DNA from: Streptomyces hundungensis
GTDB lineage: Bacteria; Actinomycetota; Actinomycetes; Streptomycetales; Streptomycetaceae
Reading direction: 5' to 3'
Assembly: GCF_003627815.1 (NCBI RefSeq)
Contig: NZ_CP032698.1
Coordinates: 682,001-746,000 of the forward strand
Length of the DNA stretch: 64,000 nt
Shown: in pieces, positions 34,587 to 42,632 of the stretch
Numbering within the stretch: position 1 is the stretch's first letter
How the letters are laid out: every line of letters starts with the position of its first letter
Position numbers and translations under genes: made by a program
The notes under the pieces: generated by a model
Seen by the model: the letters and a program-made list of their open reading frames with translations, nothing else
Databases searched by the model: none
What the model was told of the DNA's origin: nothing

Positions 34587-35752
34587 GTACCGAAGAAATT
34601 CCCGCCAGGCCCTCGGAAAGCCCCGCGAATCTGCTGGCGCGGCCTTACTGGTACCGGGAGTTGCCTCCGGGAACCGATGTGCACCGGCTCGACGACGGGC
34701 TGTTCGCCGCCACCGGGAACGCCGCCGTGCACGAGGTGCTCACCCACCCCGGGATCGTGGCCGAGCACCCGCTCAAGGCCAGCGCCCGAGCCTTCGGGCC
34801 CAATGTGCTCGACGCCGACGGCCCCGCCCACCGGGCCTTTCGCGCCCTGCTCGCTCCGGTCCTGTCCGGGGGGCGGATCGCGGAGTACAAGCAGACCCTG
34901 ATGCCCCGGCTCATCGACGCGCTCGTGGACGCCATCGCCGGGACCGAGACGGACGACTTCTACAACTCCTTCGCGCACAAGGTCCCTTACGGCATCGTCT
35001 GCACCATCCTCGGCATCGACCCGGCCTTGGAGGACCGCTTCCACAAGCTGACCCGCCCGCTGGCCCGGCTCCTGGACTATCCCACCGAGGAGACCGCCCA
35101 GACCCATGCCAACGTCAGCGAGCTGCTGAGGTTGATCGAGGAGCAGCGCGCGGTGGGGGCGGCCGACCCGCGGTCCCTCCTGGAGACCATCGAGCGGACC
35201 CGCGACCGCAAGGGCATCACCCTCACGGACAGCGAAGTGCGTTCGACGGCCCTGCTGTTCTTCCTGGCCGGCACCGAGACCAGCAGCGCGTTCATCACCT
35301 CGCTGGTGTACTGCATGGGGCGTTCCATCTTCGATCTGGACGAACTCCGTGACGAAGTGGCCCGGGACGAGTTCATCGAAGAGGTCCTGCGGCTGTACCC
35401 ACCGGTGCAGACGATCGTGCGCTTCGCGGCCGACGACGTGACGGTCCACGGCGTCGACATCCCACGGCACTCGGCGGTGCTCGCCTCGATCGCCGGGGCC
35501 AACCGGGATCCACGGATCTTCGACCATCCCGACCGGTTCACCACCGGCAGAAGCCTGAAGGGCTCCATCCCCTTCGCGGTCGGGGCGCACGCCTGCCCGG
35601 GAGCGATGCTCGCCAAGGCGGAGTTCTCGCTGCTCGTCGAGAGGCTCGTCGAGCGCTGCTCGGAGGTGGTCGTCACCCGCGACCAACTGGCCATGGAGAG
35701 CCAGTCGTTCGCGCACCCGGCCGGTTTCTCCGTGCATTTCAGGACCAAGTAA
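34574..35752 (+). CDS. Cytochrome P450
   Basis: A 392-residue bacterial class I P450. Seen: the I-helix AGTETSS (232-238) with the oxygen-activating Thr, the K-helix EEVLR (ExxR), and the heme-binding loop FAVGAHACPGAMLA with Cys341. The GTG at 34574 has GGAGGG at eight bases. It lies between the adenylation and carrier genes. In known clusters that pair a free-standing or A-PCP loading unit with a P450, such as the aminocoumarin tyrosine beta-hydroxylase NovI, the enzyme oxidises the carrier-bound amino acid at the beta carbon. That role fits but is inferred. Ferredoxin partners are not encoded nearby. Confidence 0.93.
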   Translation: MLGVSTEEIPARPSESPANLLARPYWYRELPPGTDVHRLDDGLFAATGNAAVHEVLTHPGIVAEHPLKASARAFGPNVLDADGPAHRAFRALLAPVLSGGRIAEYKQTLMPRLIDALVDAIAGTETDDFYNSFAHKVPYGIVCTILGIDPALEDRFHKLTRPLARLLDYPTEETAQTHANVSELLRLIEEQRAVGAADPRSLLETIERTRDRKGITLTDSEVRSTALLFFLAGTETSSAFITSLVYCMGRSIFDLDELRDEVARDEFIEEVLRLYPPVQTIVRFAADDVTVHGVDIPRHSAVLASIAGANRDPRIFDHPDRFTTGRSLKGSIPFAVGAHACPGAMLAKAEFSLLVERLVERCSEVVVTRDQLAMESQSFAHPAGFSVHFRTK

Positions 35753-35782
35753 TCGCATGTCAAGCAAGAGAAAGAGGAAGCC

Positions 35783-36019
35783 GTGGAAGGCAAGATAGCG
35801 CTGCTCCGTGAGTGGCTCGGCGACCTGCACGAGGAGCCCGTCAGCATCCAGGGCGACACGGACCTCGTCGAGTCGGGCGTGGTGACCAGCCTCCAGTTCG
35901 TCCAGATGGTGATCGAGATCGAGCGCCTGCACGGCCGGAAGCTGGACCCGGGCGTCATCAACATCGAGTCCATGCGGACCCTCGACGCCATCAACACGAC
36001 CGTGTTCCAGGCTGCCTGA
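35783..36019 (+). CDS. Stand-alone acyl/peptidyl carrier protein
   Basis: A 78-residue, four-helix carrier protein starting with a GTG and a GAAAGAGGAAG ribosome site. Seen: TDLVESGVVTSLQFVQMVIEIE, in which the Ser of VTSLQ is the expected phosphopantetheine site; the usual Asp before it is a Thr here. It should accept the aminoacyl group from the adenylation enzyme and present it to the P450 and SDR. Its TGA overlaps the ATG of the SDR gene (TGATG), a tight coupling. No phosphopantetheinyl transferase lies in the window. Confidence 0.85.
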   Translation: MEGKIALLREWLGDLHEEPVSIQGDTDLVESGVVTSLQFVQMVIEIERLHGRKLDPGVINIESMRTLDAINTTVFQAA

Positions 36020-36759
36020 TGGGCTCGGACACCTCCCGTGTCGCAGTGGTCTCCGGGACCTCGTCCGGGATCGGTGCGGCGGTCGCGACGGAGTTCCTGA
36101 ACCGGGACTACACCGTCGTCGGCCTGTCCCGGCGGGGAAACCCCACGCTCGCGCAGGAGAAGGGGTACGTCGACTGCGTGGCCGACCTCCGGGACGACTC
36201 AGCCGTGCGGTCGGCGCTCGACTCGGTGTCGTCCACGACGGCCGGCGGTGTGCGAGCCGTGGTGCTCAACTCCGGTGTCTCGCCCGACCCGGTCGACCTC
36301 CGCAAGCTCGACTGGCAGGTGGCGGCCGACGCGTACGAGAACAATGTGCACACCGCCCTGAGTCTCATCCAGGCGACGGCACCTCTGCTCGGGCGAGGCG
36401 GCGACGGCTCGCTCACCTTCGTCGGGGCGAGCCTGGCCAACGGCTACCAGCCCGACCGGTGGGCCTACGCGGCGAGCAAGGCCGCGATGACCGCCCTGAT
36501 GCGGGCCTGCTCGGTCGAGTTCGCCGACGACGGCGTCGTGGCGAACGAGGTGCGACCGGGCCCGGTCGCAACTGCCATGACTTTGGCGGGACTTGACGGC
36601 GAGGTGAGCGATCAGGTCATCCGCGCCATCAACGAGGGCTTCGGCACGGACTGGCTCAAGGCGCCGCGCACCGTGGCCGAATGGATCGTCTCCATCGCCG
36701 AGTTCCCGTCGAACGGGCCCACGGGCCAGGTCTTCAACTACAGCCGCAAGGTGCTGTGA
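36019..36759 (+). CDS. Short-chain dehydrogenase/reductase
   Basis: A 246-residue classical SDR. Seen: the cofactor loop VVSGTSSGIGAAVA, the LSRRG segment that favours NADP, LNSGVSPDP (the NNAG-like position), Ser in FVGASLANG and the catalytic WAYAASKAA (YxxxK). It starts at the stop of the carrier gene. By analogy with NovJ/NovK of aminocoumarin synthesis, it could oxidise the beta-hydroxyl made by the P450 to a ketone, or reduce a ketone. This is inference; the family is clear. Confidence 0.9.
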   Translation: MGSDTSRVAVVSGTSSGIGAAVATEFLNRDYTVVGLSRRGNPTLAQEKGYVDCVADLRDDSAVRSALDSVSSTTAGGVRAVVLNSGVSPDPVDLRKLDWQVAADAYENNVHTALSLIQATAPLLGRGGDGSLTFVGASLANGYQPDRWAYAASKAAMTALMRACSVEFADDGVVANEVRPGPVATAMTLAGLDGEVSDQVIRAINEGFGTDWLKAPRTVAEWIVSIAEFPSNGPTGQVFNYSRKVL

Positions 36760-36828
36760 CCGGCCCCTCCCCCGCGTTCTTCCCCTGCGAACAACCCCCT
36801 CTTCCGTCCTCCTTCGAAAGGCACAGCC

Positions 36829-37650
36829 ATGTCCAACTACCCTTCGTCCGAGCAGCTTCTCGACCTGTTCAACTGGGCCTCGCCCGCCATGCTGGTGACG
36901 GACGCCGACGGTCTCGTCGTGCTGGCGAACAAGGCGGCCGTGGAGCTCCTCGCGGACCGGGCGAGCTCCGGCACCAAGCTCGCCGACGCCCTGGGCATCA
37001 ACGGCTACACCGCTCTGCTCGCGGCCGGTGAGCCGGTGGAGAACCTGGACGCCACCTTCGTCAACCCCGACTTCGCGTCCGGCTACGCCAACGTCGGTTT
37101 CGGCGAGGTCGAGGGCAGCACCTACGGCTTCTGGGCGCTGCGCCCCGTCACCACGCACCCGACCCCCTCCTCGCAGGCCGGTGAGGGCAACTCCACCGCG
37201 CAGGCGTGGATCAGCCAGGTCGACCGGAGCAACGCGGCGTACACCCCCGTGGGCGAAGACGCCGTCAAGTTCATCCGGGCGTACTACGACAACTGCCCGG
37301 TCGCCATCCACCTCATCGAGGAGGACGGCACCGTCGCCCACGCCAACTGGAAGGACATCGCGATCGTCGGTGCCAGCGAGCAGCCGGACACCTACGTCGG
37401 TCACCACATCCGTCACATCTACGCCGACCAGGAGGTCGTGGAGGACTTCCTCGGCCGCTGGGGCGAGGACGCTCCGATCATCGACTTCCGTGCGGACTTC
37501 CTCAACAAGGGCGAGCGGGTGCCCGTGGTGATCTTCTCCACCGCCAAGGTCGAGGACAACAAGCTCAAGAACACCCGCTGCTTCGTCTTCCCGGACAGCC
37601 ACCCGGACCGCAAGCGGGACAAGGTCAAGGCGCTGGACCTCAACTTCTGA
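36829..37650 (+). CDS. Tandem PAS-domain protein without output domain
   Basis: A 273-residue protein of two PAS-like domains: about 1-105 (LLDLFNWASPAMLVTDADGL, VVLANKAAVELLA) and about 145-270 (YDNCPVAIHLIEEDGTVAHANWK, IRHIYADQEVVEDFLGRW). There is no kinase, cyclase, HTH or membrane segment, so it is a pure ligand or redox sensor, or a small-molecule-binding protein. It has a GAAAGG ribosome site, 69 bases after the SDR gene and 119 bases before the nitrate transporter gene. PAS domains can bind heme or flavin; no ligand can be fixed here. Confidence 0.8.
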   Translation: MSNYPSSEQLLDLFNWASPAMLVTDADGLVVLANKAAVELLADRASSGTKLADALGINGYTALLAAGEPVENLDATFVNPDFASGYANVGFGEVEGSTYGFWALRPVTTHPTPSSQAGEGNSTAQAWISQVDRSNAAYTPVGEDAVKFIRAYYDNCPVAIHLIEEDGTVAHANWKDIAIVGASEQPDTYVGHHIRHIYADQEVVEDFLGRWGEDAPIIDFRADFLNKGERVPVVIFSTAKVEDNKLKNTRCFVFPDSHPDRKRDKVKALDLNF

Positions 37651-37769
37651 GCAGCGGCACCACACCACCACCCCCTTTCGCTGTTCGCCGCGAAACCCGG
37701 GCTCCGGGCGGCCACTGGTCGCCGGGGCCCGGCCCTGCCCCGGAACCCCTGACTCATCTGGAGCACACC

Positions 37770-39149
37770 ATGGCTGACACCACCGCCGGGCGGGGCCGCT
37801 GGCTCACCGGCTGGGATCCCGAGGACGAGGACGCCTGGGACAGGGGCGGCGACCGCATCGCCCGCCGCAACCTGATCCTCTCCGTCCTCGCCGAGCACAT
37901 CGGCTTCTCGGTGTGGACCCTGTGGTCCGTGCTCGTCCTGTTCATGTCCCCCGCCATCGGCCTCGGTTTCAACCCGGGTGAGAAGTTCCTCCTGGTCGCC
38001 ACCCCGACCGTCGTCGGCGCGCTGCTGCGCCTGCCGTACAGCTACGCGGTGACCCGGTTCGGCGGGCGCAACTGGACCGTGTTCGCCACCGCGATCCTGC
38101 TGGTGCCCGCGCTGCTCGCCCTGTACTTCGTGCAGCGCCCCGGCACCCCGCTGTGGGTGTTCCTGGTGATCGGCGCCACGGCCGGCGTCGGCGGCGGCAA
38201 CTTCGCCTCCTCGATGACGAACATCACCGCGTTCTACCCGCAACGCCATCAGGGCTGGGCCCTCGGGCTCAACGCGGGCGGCGGCAACCTCGGCGTGGCG
38301 GCGGTCCAACTCGTCGGCCTCGCGGTCATCTCCCTCGCCGGCAACACCCACCCCTCCTATGTCGCGGCCGTCTATCTGCCGCTGATCGTGGTCGTGGCCC
38401 TGCTCGCCGCGTGGAAGATGGACAACGTCGACGCCGTACGGGCCGAACCCGGCGCCCAGCGCGAGGCGGCCCGGCACCGTGACACCTGGTGGATCTCCCT
38501 CCTGTACATCGGCACGTTCGGCTCGTTCATCGGCTACGGCTTCGCCTTCGGTCTCGTCCTACAGAACGAGTTCGGCTCCACCCCGCTCCAGGCGGTCGGC
38601 TACACCTTCCTCGGCCCGCTGCTCGGGTCCTTCTCACGCCCGCTGGGCGGCAAGCTGGCCGACCGCAAGGGCGGCGCACGGGTCTCGTTGTGGAACTTCC
38701 TCGGCATGGGCGCCGGCACCGTCGTGCTCATCGTCGCCGCGGGCCTGCACTCCTTCGCGCTGTTCATCGGGGGGTTCACCGCGCTGTTCGTGCTCAGTGG
38801 CCTCGGCAACGGGTCGACGTACAAGATGATCCCGGCGGTGTTCGCGAAGAAGGCCGAGGACGAGATCACTCGCGGCCACGACGCGAGCGGGGCCTTTGCC
38901 CGCGCCCGCCGGCTGTCGGGCGCGGTCATCGCGATCGCCGGTGCGGTCGGCGCGCTCGGCGGTGCCGCCATCAACCTCGCGTTCAAGCTGTCGTACGCGA
39001 ACGGCTCCAGCTCCGGCATCCCGGCCTTCGTGGTCTTCCTCGCCTACTACGCGCTGTGCGTCGCCATCATCCGCTTCGTCTATCTGCGCCCTTCTGCCAC
39101 GGGCGGCGGGCACACCACGAAGAGCGTCAAGGAAGCCAGCCATGTCTGA
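37770..39149 (+). CDS. narK: Nitrate/nitrite transporter (NNP family)
   Basis: A 459-residue, 12-helix MFS protein of the nitrate-nitrite porter family. Seen: RLPYSYAVTRFGGRNW and the NNP signature in GGGNFASSMTNITAFYPQ and GLNAGGGNLGVAAVQ, with the conserved Arg in RLPYS, then a second signature in FLSGLGNGSTYKMIP-like sequence. It imports nitrate or exchanges nitrate and nitrite. The start overlaps nothing, but its stop overlaps the start of the nitrate reductase gene by eight bases. No GlnR box is obvious in the 119 bases upstream. Confidence 0.92.
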   Translation: MADTTAGRGRWLTGWDPEDEDAWDRGGDRIARRNLILSVLAEHIGFSVWTLWSVLVLFMSPAIGLGFNPGEKFLLVATPTVVGALLRLPYSYAVTRFGGRNWTVFATAILLVPALLALYFVQRPGTPLWVFLVIGATAGVGGGNFASSMTNITAFYPQRHQGWALGLNAGGGNLGVAAVQLVGLAVISLAGNTHPSYVAAVYLPLIVVVALLAAWKMDNVDAVRAEPGAQREAARHRDTWWISLLYIGTFGSFIGYGFAFGLVLQNEFGSTPLQAVGYTFLGPLLGSFSRPLGGKLADRKGGARVSLWNFLGMGAGTVVLIVAAGLHSFALFIGGFTALFVLSGLGNGSTYKMIPAVFAKKAEDEITRGHDASGAFARARRLSGAVIAIAGAVGALGGAAINLAFKLSYANGSSSGIPAFVVFLAYYALCVAIIRFVYLRPSATGGGHTTKSVKEASHV

Positions 39150-41238
39150 ACTCGGCCCGCCACTGCGGGAGGTGGCGACCCACTGCCCGTACTGCGCGTT
39201 GCAGTGCGGTACGCGCCTTGCCGGTGACCGGGAGACCGGCGTGGTGGTGCGGCCCGACGATTTCCCGGTCAACCGGGGCCGGCTGTGCCAGAAGGGGTGG
39301 ACCGCCCCCGCGGTCCTGTCCGCCACCGACCGGCTGACCCGGCCGCTGGTCCGCCGCCGCGACGGCCGGCTCGCCGAGGCGTCCTGGGACGTCGCGCTGG
39401 AGAGGGTGGCCGGGGAGCTGCGCCGCATCCGCGCCGAGCACGGCCCGGACGGTGTGGCGGTCTTCGGTGGCGGCGGGCTCACCAACGAGAAGGCGTATCT
39501 GCTGGGTAAGTTCGCCCGTCTCGCGCTGGGGACCAGCCAGATCGACTACAACGGCCGGTTCTGCATGTCGTCGGCGGCCGCGGCGGGCAACGCGGCGTTC
39601 GGCGTGGACCGGGGTCTGCCGTTCCCGGTCACCGACCTCCAGGGTGCGCGGACGGTACTGCTGGCGGGTGCGAACGTCGCCGAGACGATGCCGCCGCTGA
39701 TGCAGCACCTCGACGGGGCCGAGCTGATCGTCATGGATCCGCGCCGGACCGCCAGCGCCCAGCGGGCGGCGCTGCACCTGCAACCCGCGCCGGGCACCGA
39801 TCTGGCGCTCGCGCTCGGCCTGTTCCACATCGCCGCCGTGGACGGTCTGCTCGACCGGAACTACATCCAGGACCGCACCCGGGGCTTCGAAGCCGCGCTG
39901 CGGCGCGCGATGGACTGGTGGCCCGAGCGGGTGGAAGCCGTCACGGGCATCCCCGCGAGCGACCAGCGCGCCGCCGTACACATGCTCGCGAGGGCGGGCG
40001 GCGCCTATGTGCTGACGGGCCGCGGAGTGGAGCAGCACAGCACGGGCACCGACACGGTGGCGGGCTTCATCAACCTCGCCCTCGCCCTCGGCCTGCCGGG
40101 CCGCGCGGGCAGCGGATACGGGTGTCTGACCGGGCAGGGCAACGGTCAAGGCGGCCGCGAGCACGGGCAGAAGGCCGACCAGTTGCCCGGCTATCGGTCC
40201 ATCACCGATCCGGCGGCGCGGGCCCATGTCGCCGCCGTGTGGGGCGTGGCGCCGCAAGAGCTGCCGGGTCCCGGACGCAGCGCCTATGAACTCCTGGACG
40301 CCCTGGGCGGCGACCGGGGCCCGCGGGCACTGCTGGTGTTCGGGTCGAACCCGGCCGTCTCGGCCCCGCACTCCACACGGGTGACCGAGCGGCTCGCAGC
40401 CCTCGATCTGCTGGTGGTGGCCGACTTCGTGCCGTCCGAGACGGCCCGCCTGGCCGATGTGGTGCTGCCCGTCACCCAGTGGGCCGAGGAGGAGGGCACC
40501 CTGACGAATCTGGAGGGCCGGGTGCTGCGCCGCCGCGCGCGGCTTTCGCCGCCGGGGCAGGTGCGCAGCGACCTCCAGGTCCTGCACGAACTCGCGGTAC
40601 GCCTGGGCGAGCCCGCGAGCCGCTACCCCACGGTCCCGCAGGAGGTCTTCGACGAACTGCGCGCCGCCTCCCGGGGCGGCAGGGCCGACTACGCGGGTAT
40701 CTCCTACGAGCGCCTCGACGCCGGGGAGAGCCTGCACTGGCCCTGCCCGGACACCCCCGACCCCCACCCGGGCACGCCCCGGCTCTTCCTCGACCGGTTC
40801 GAACACCCCGACGGCAGGGCGCGGTTCGCCGCCGTGGACCACCAGGGCCCGGCGGAGGAGCTCAACCCCCACTACCCGCTCCACGCGACGACCGGCAGGG
40901 TCCTGGCGCACTACCAGTCGGGTGCGCAGACCCGCCGCGTGGCCGAACTCAACGACGCCGTGCCGGGGCCCTTCGTCGAGATGCACCCCGACACCGCGCT
41001 CCGGTCCGGGGTGTCCGACGCGGGCCTCGCCCGGGTCATCTCCGCGCGCGGCAGCATGACGGCCCGCGTCCGGGTCGATCCGACGATGCGTCTGGACACC
41101 GTGTTCGCGCCCTTCCACTTTCCCGGCGAGGGCCGGGCCAACCTGTTCACCCATCCGGCCCTTGACCCGCACAGCGGGATGCCCTCGTTCAAGGTGTGCG
41201 CCGTGCGGGTCGAGCCCGTGTCAGGAGTCGCGCCGTGA
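39142..41238 (+). CDS. nasA: Assimilatory nitrate reductase catalytic subunit
   Basis: A 698-residue molybdopterin oxidoreductase that reduces nitrate to nitrite in the cytoplasm. Seen: the [4Fe-4S] motif HCPYCALQCG with the fourth Cys in GRLCQKGW, YNGRFCMSSAAAAGN, the molybdopterin segments (GCLTGQGNGQGGREHGQKAD) and a C-terminal dinucleotide-binding half with HATTGRVLAHYQSG. The length is that of the Nas/Nap type without a fused [2Fe-2S] domain; that domain is in the next gene. The ATG overlaps the transporter gene, and the stop overlaps the next start as GTGA. Confidence 0.93.
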   Translation: MSELGPPLREVATHCPYCALQCGTRLAGDRETGVVVRPDDFPVNRGRLCQKGWTAPAVLSATDRLTRPLVRRRDGRLAEASWDVALERVAGELRRIRAEHGPDGVAVFGGGGLTNEKAYLLGKFARLALGTSQIDYNGRFCMSSAAAAGNAAFGVDRGLPFPVTDLQGARTVLLAGANVAETMPPLMQHLDGAELIVMDPRRTASAQRAALHLQPAPGTDLALALGLFHIAAVDGLLDRNYIQDRTRGFEAALRRAMDWWPERVEAVTGIPASDQRAAVHMLARAGGAYVLTGRGVEQHSTGTDTVAGFINLALALGLPGRAGSGYGCLTGQGNGQGGREHGQKADQLPGYRSITDPAARAHVAAVWGVAPQELPGPGRSAYELLDALGGDRGPRALLVFGSNPAVSAPHSTRVTERLAALDLLVVADFVPSETARLADVVLPVTQWAEEEGTLTNLEGRVLRRRARLSPPGQVRSDLQVLHELAVRLGEPASRYPTVPQEVFDELRAASRGGRADYAGISYERLDAGESLHWPCPDTPDPHPGTPRLFLDRFEHPDGRARFAAVDHQGPAEELNPHYPLHATTGRVLAHYQSGAQTRRVAELNDAVPGPFVEMHPDTALRSGVSDAGLARVISARGSMTARVRVDPTMRLDTVFAPFHFPGEGRANLFTHPALDPHSGMPSFKVCAVRVEPVSGVAP

Positions 41239-42632
41239 ACCGTGTCCTCGTCCTGGGCAACGGCCCGACAGCCCATCACTTCGCCGACCGGCTGCGCCAG
41301 CACGGGCACGAAGGGCCCCTCACCCTCCTGGGGACCGAACCCGGGGCCACCCACCACCAGGCGTTCCTCGACGCCCTGCTCGCCCCTGCCGACCTTCAAC
41401 TGCCGCCCCCGCCCGGCCTCGACGTCCGCACCGACACCCGGGTGGTCGCCATCGACCGCGCGCAGCGCCGGGTGCGGGCGCTGGTCGGCGAGGCCGAGAC
41501 CGTCTTCCCGTACGACACGCTGGTCCTCGCCCTGGAGGCGCGCCCCCTCCTCCCCCGCCTTCCCGGCATCGCCGCCCCCGACGGGCGCCTCGGCCCGGGG
41601 GTCGTCGTCCCGCGGACCGCGGCCGACCGCGAGCGGATCAGCGGCGAGAGCGCCGTCGTGCTCGGCGGCGGGCCGCAGGCCGTGGAGATTGCGAGCGCGC
41701 TGGCCGCTCGGGGTACCAGGACCACGCTGGTGTGCGAGCGCCCCCACCCCTTGGAGGAGCGCCTGGGTGAGACCTGTGCCGCCTGGCTCGCCGAGCGGCT
41801 GGAGCGGGCCGGGGTCACCGTGCTCGGCGGCCGCACCGCCGTGCGGCGCACCCCGGGCCGGCTGCACCTCGATGACGGAACCGTCCTGCCGGCCGACACC
41901 CTGGTGCTGTGTCCCAGCGTCGTGCCTGACCTTGAACTCGCCGTCGCAGCACGTCTTTTGACGGACAGTGGGATCGTTGTCGACGCCCAGCTACGCAGCA
42001 GCGACCCCCACGTCCACGCCATCGGCCCCGGCGTCGAGCACGAGGGGCGGGCGACGGAGGGCCCCGCTGCCGCTCTGGAGCAGGCCGACACCCTCGCGCG
42101 GATCCTCACCGGGCGAGGCGGTACCTACCGGGCCGCACCGCCCGTGCTCCGACTGCGCATCCGCGCGGCGGACGTGTGCCACATAGGAACGCCGGCCGAC
42201 TTCGACGGCCCGGACACCCGCCTCGTCACCCTCACCGACCCGAAGGAGCGACGGTACGCCCGGCTCGCGCTGCGGGGCGAACGCGTCGTCGGCGCCGTCC
42301 TGTTCGGCCTTCCGGGGGCCATCGCCCCGATCGTCCGCAGTCACCGGCTCAGCCAACAACTCCCGTACGACCTCGTGGGATTGCTCCTGGGATGGCCGCC
42401 CAGATCCGCGTCCGACGCGGCCGAGCCCGAGGCCCGGTCGCTGGTGTGCCTCTGCAACAGCGTTACGGAGACGGCCCTGCGCCAGGCCTGGCAGGCGGGC
42501 GCCCGCACGGTCCCGGCGCTCGCCACGGCGACCCGCGTCACAACGGGGTGCGGCGGCTGCGGTGAGCGCGTACGGGAACTGTGCGCGGCATGGGCACCTG
42601 GGCGGCATACCGAACTGAAGGATGCGGCGTGA
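41235..42632 (+). CDS. FAD/NAD oxidoreductase with C-terminal BFD [2Fe-2S] domain (nitrate reductase electron transfer)
   Basis: A 465-residue flavoprotein. Seen: an N-terminal VLVLGNGPTAHHFADRL FAD site, a second nucleotide site ESAVVLGGGPQAVEIAS, and a C-terminal bacterioferritin-associated-ferredoxin-like [2Fe-2S] domain with LVCLCNSVT and TGCGGCGERV cysteines. In assimilatory nitrate reductases the BFD domain is often fused to the catalytic subunit; here it is fused to the reductase, so this protein probably feeds NasA from NAD(P)H. The GTG start overlaps NasA, and its stop overlaps the next gene as GTGA. Confidence 0.88.
   Translation: MNRVLVLGNGPTAHHFADRLRQHGHEGPLTLLGTEPGATHHQAFLDALLAPADLQLPPPPGLDVRTDTRVVAIDRAQRRVRALVGEAETVFPYDTLVLALEARPLLPRLPGIAAPDGRLGPGVVVPRTAADRERISGESAVVLGGGPQAVEIASALAARGTRTTLVCERPHPLEERLGETCAAWLAERLERAGVTVLGGRTAVRRTPGRLHLDDGTVLPADTLVLCPSVVPDLELAVAARLLTDSGIVVDAQLRSSDPHVHAIGPGVEHEGRATEGPAAALEQADTLARILTGRGGTYRAAPPVLRLRIRAADVCHIGTPADFDGPDTRLVTLTDPKERRYARLALRGERVVGAVLFGLPGAIAPIVRSHRLSQQLPYDLVGLLLGWPPRSASDAAEPEARSLVCLCNSVTETALRQAWQAGARTVPALATATRVTTGCGGCGERVRELCAAWAPGRHTELKDAA

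Noticed and set aside
37684..37699. Possible GlnR box upstream of narK (GTTCG...GAAAC)
   Set aside because: The spacing and first half do not match the known gTnAC-n6-GAAAC pattern closely enough.
39127..41172. A 681-codon frame antisense to the nitrate reductase
   Set aside because: No ribosome site, no domain, composition typical of a shadow frame; NasA on the other strand has intact cofactor motifs.
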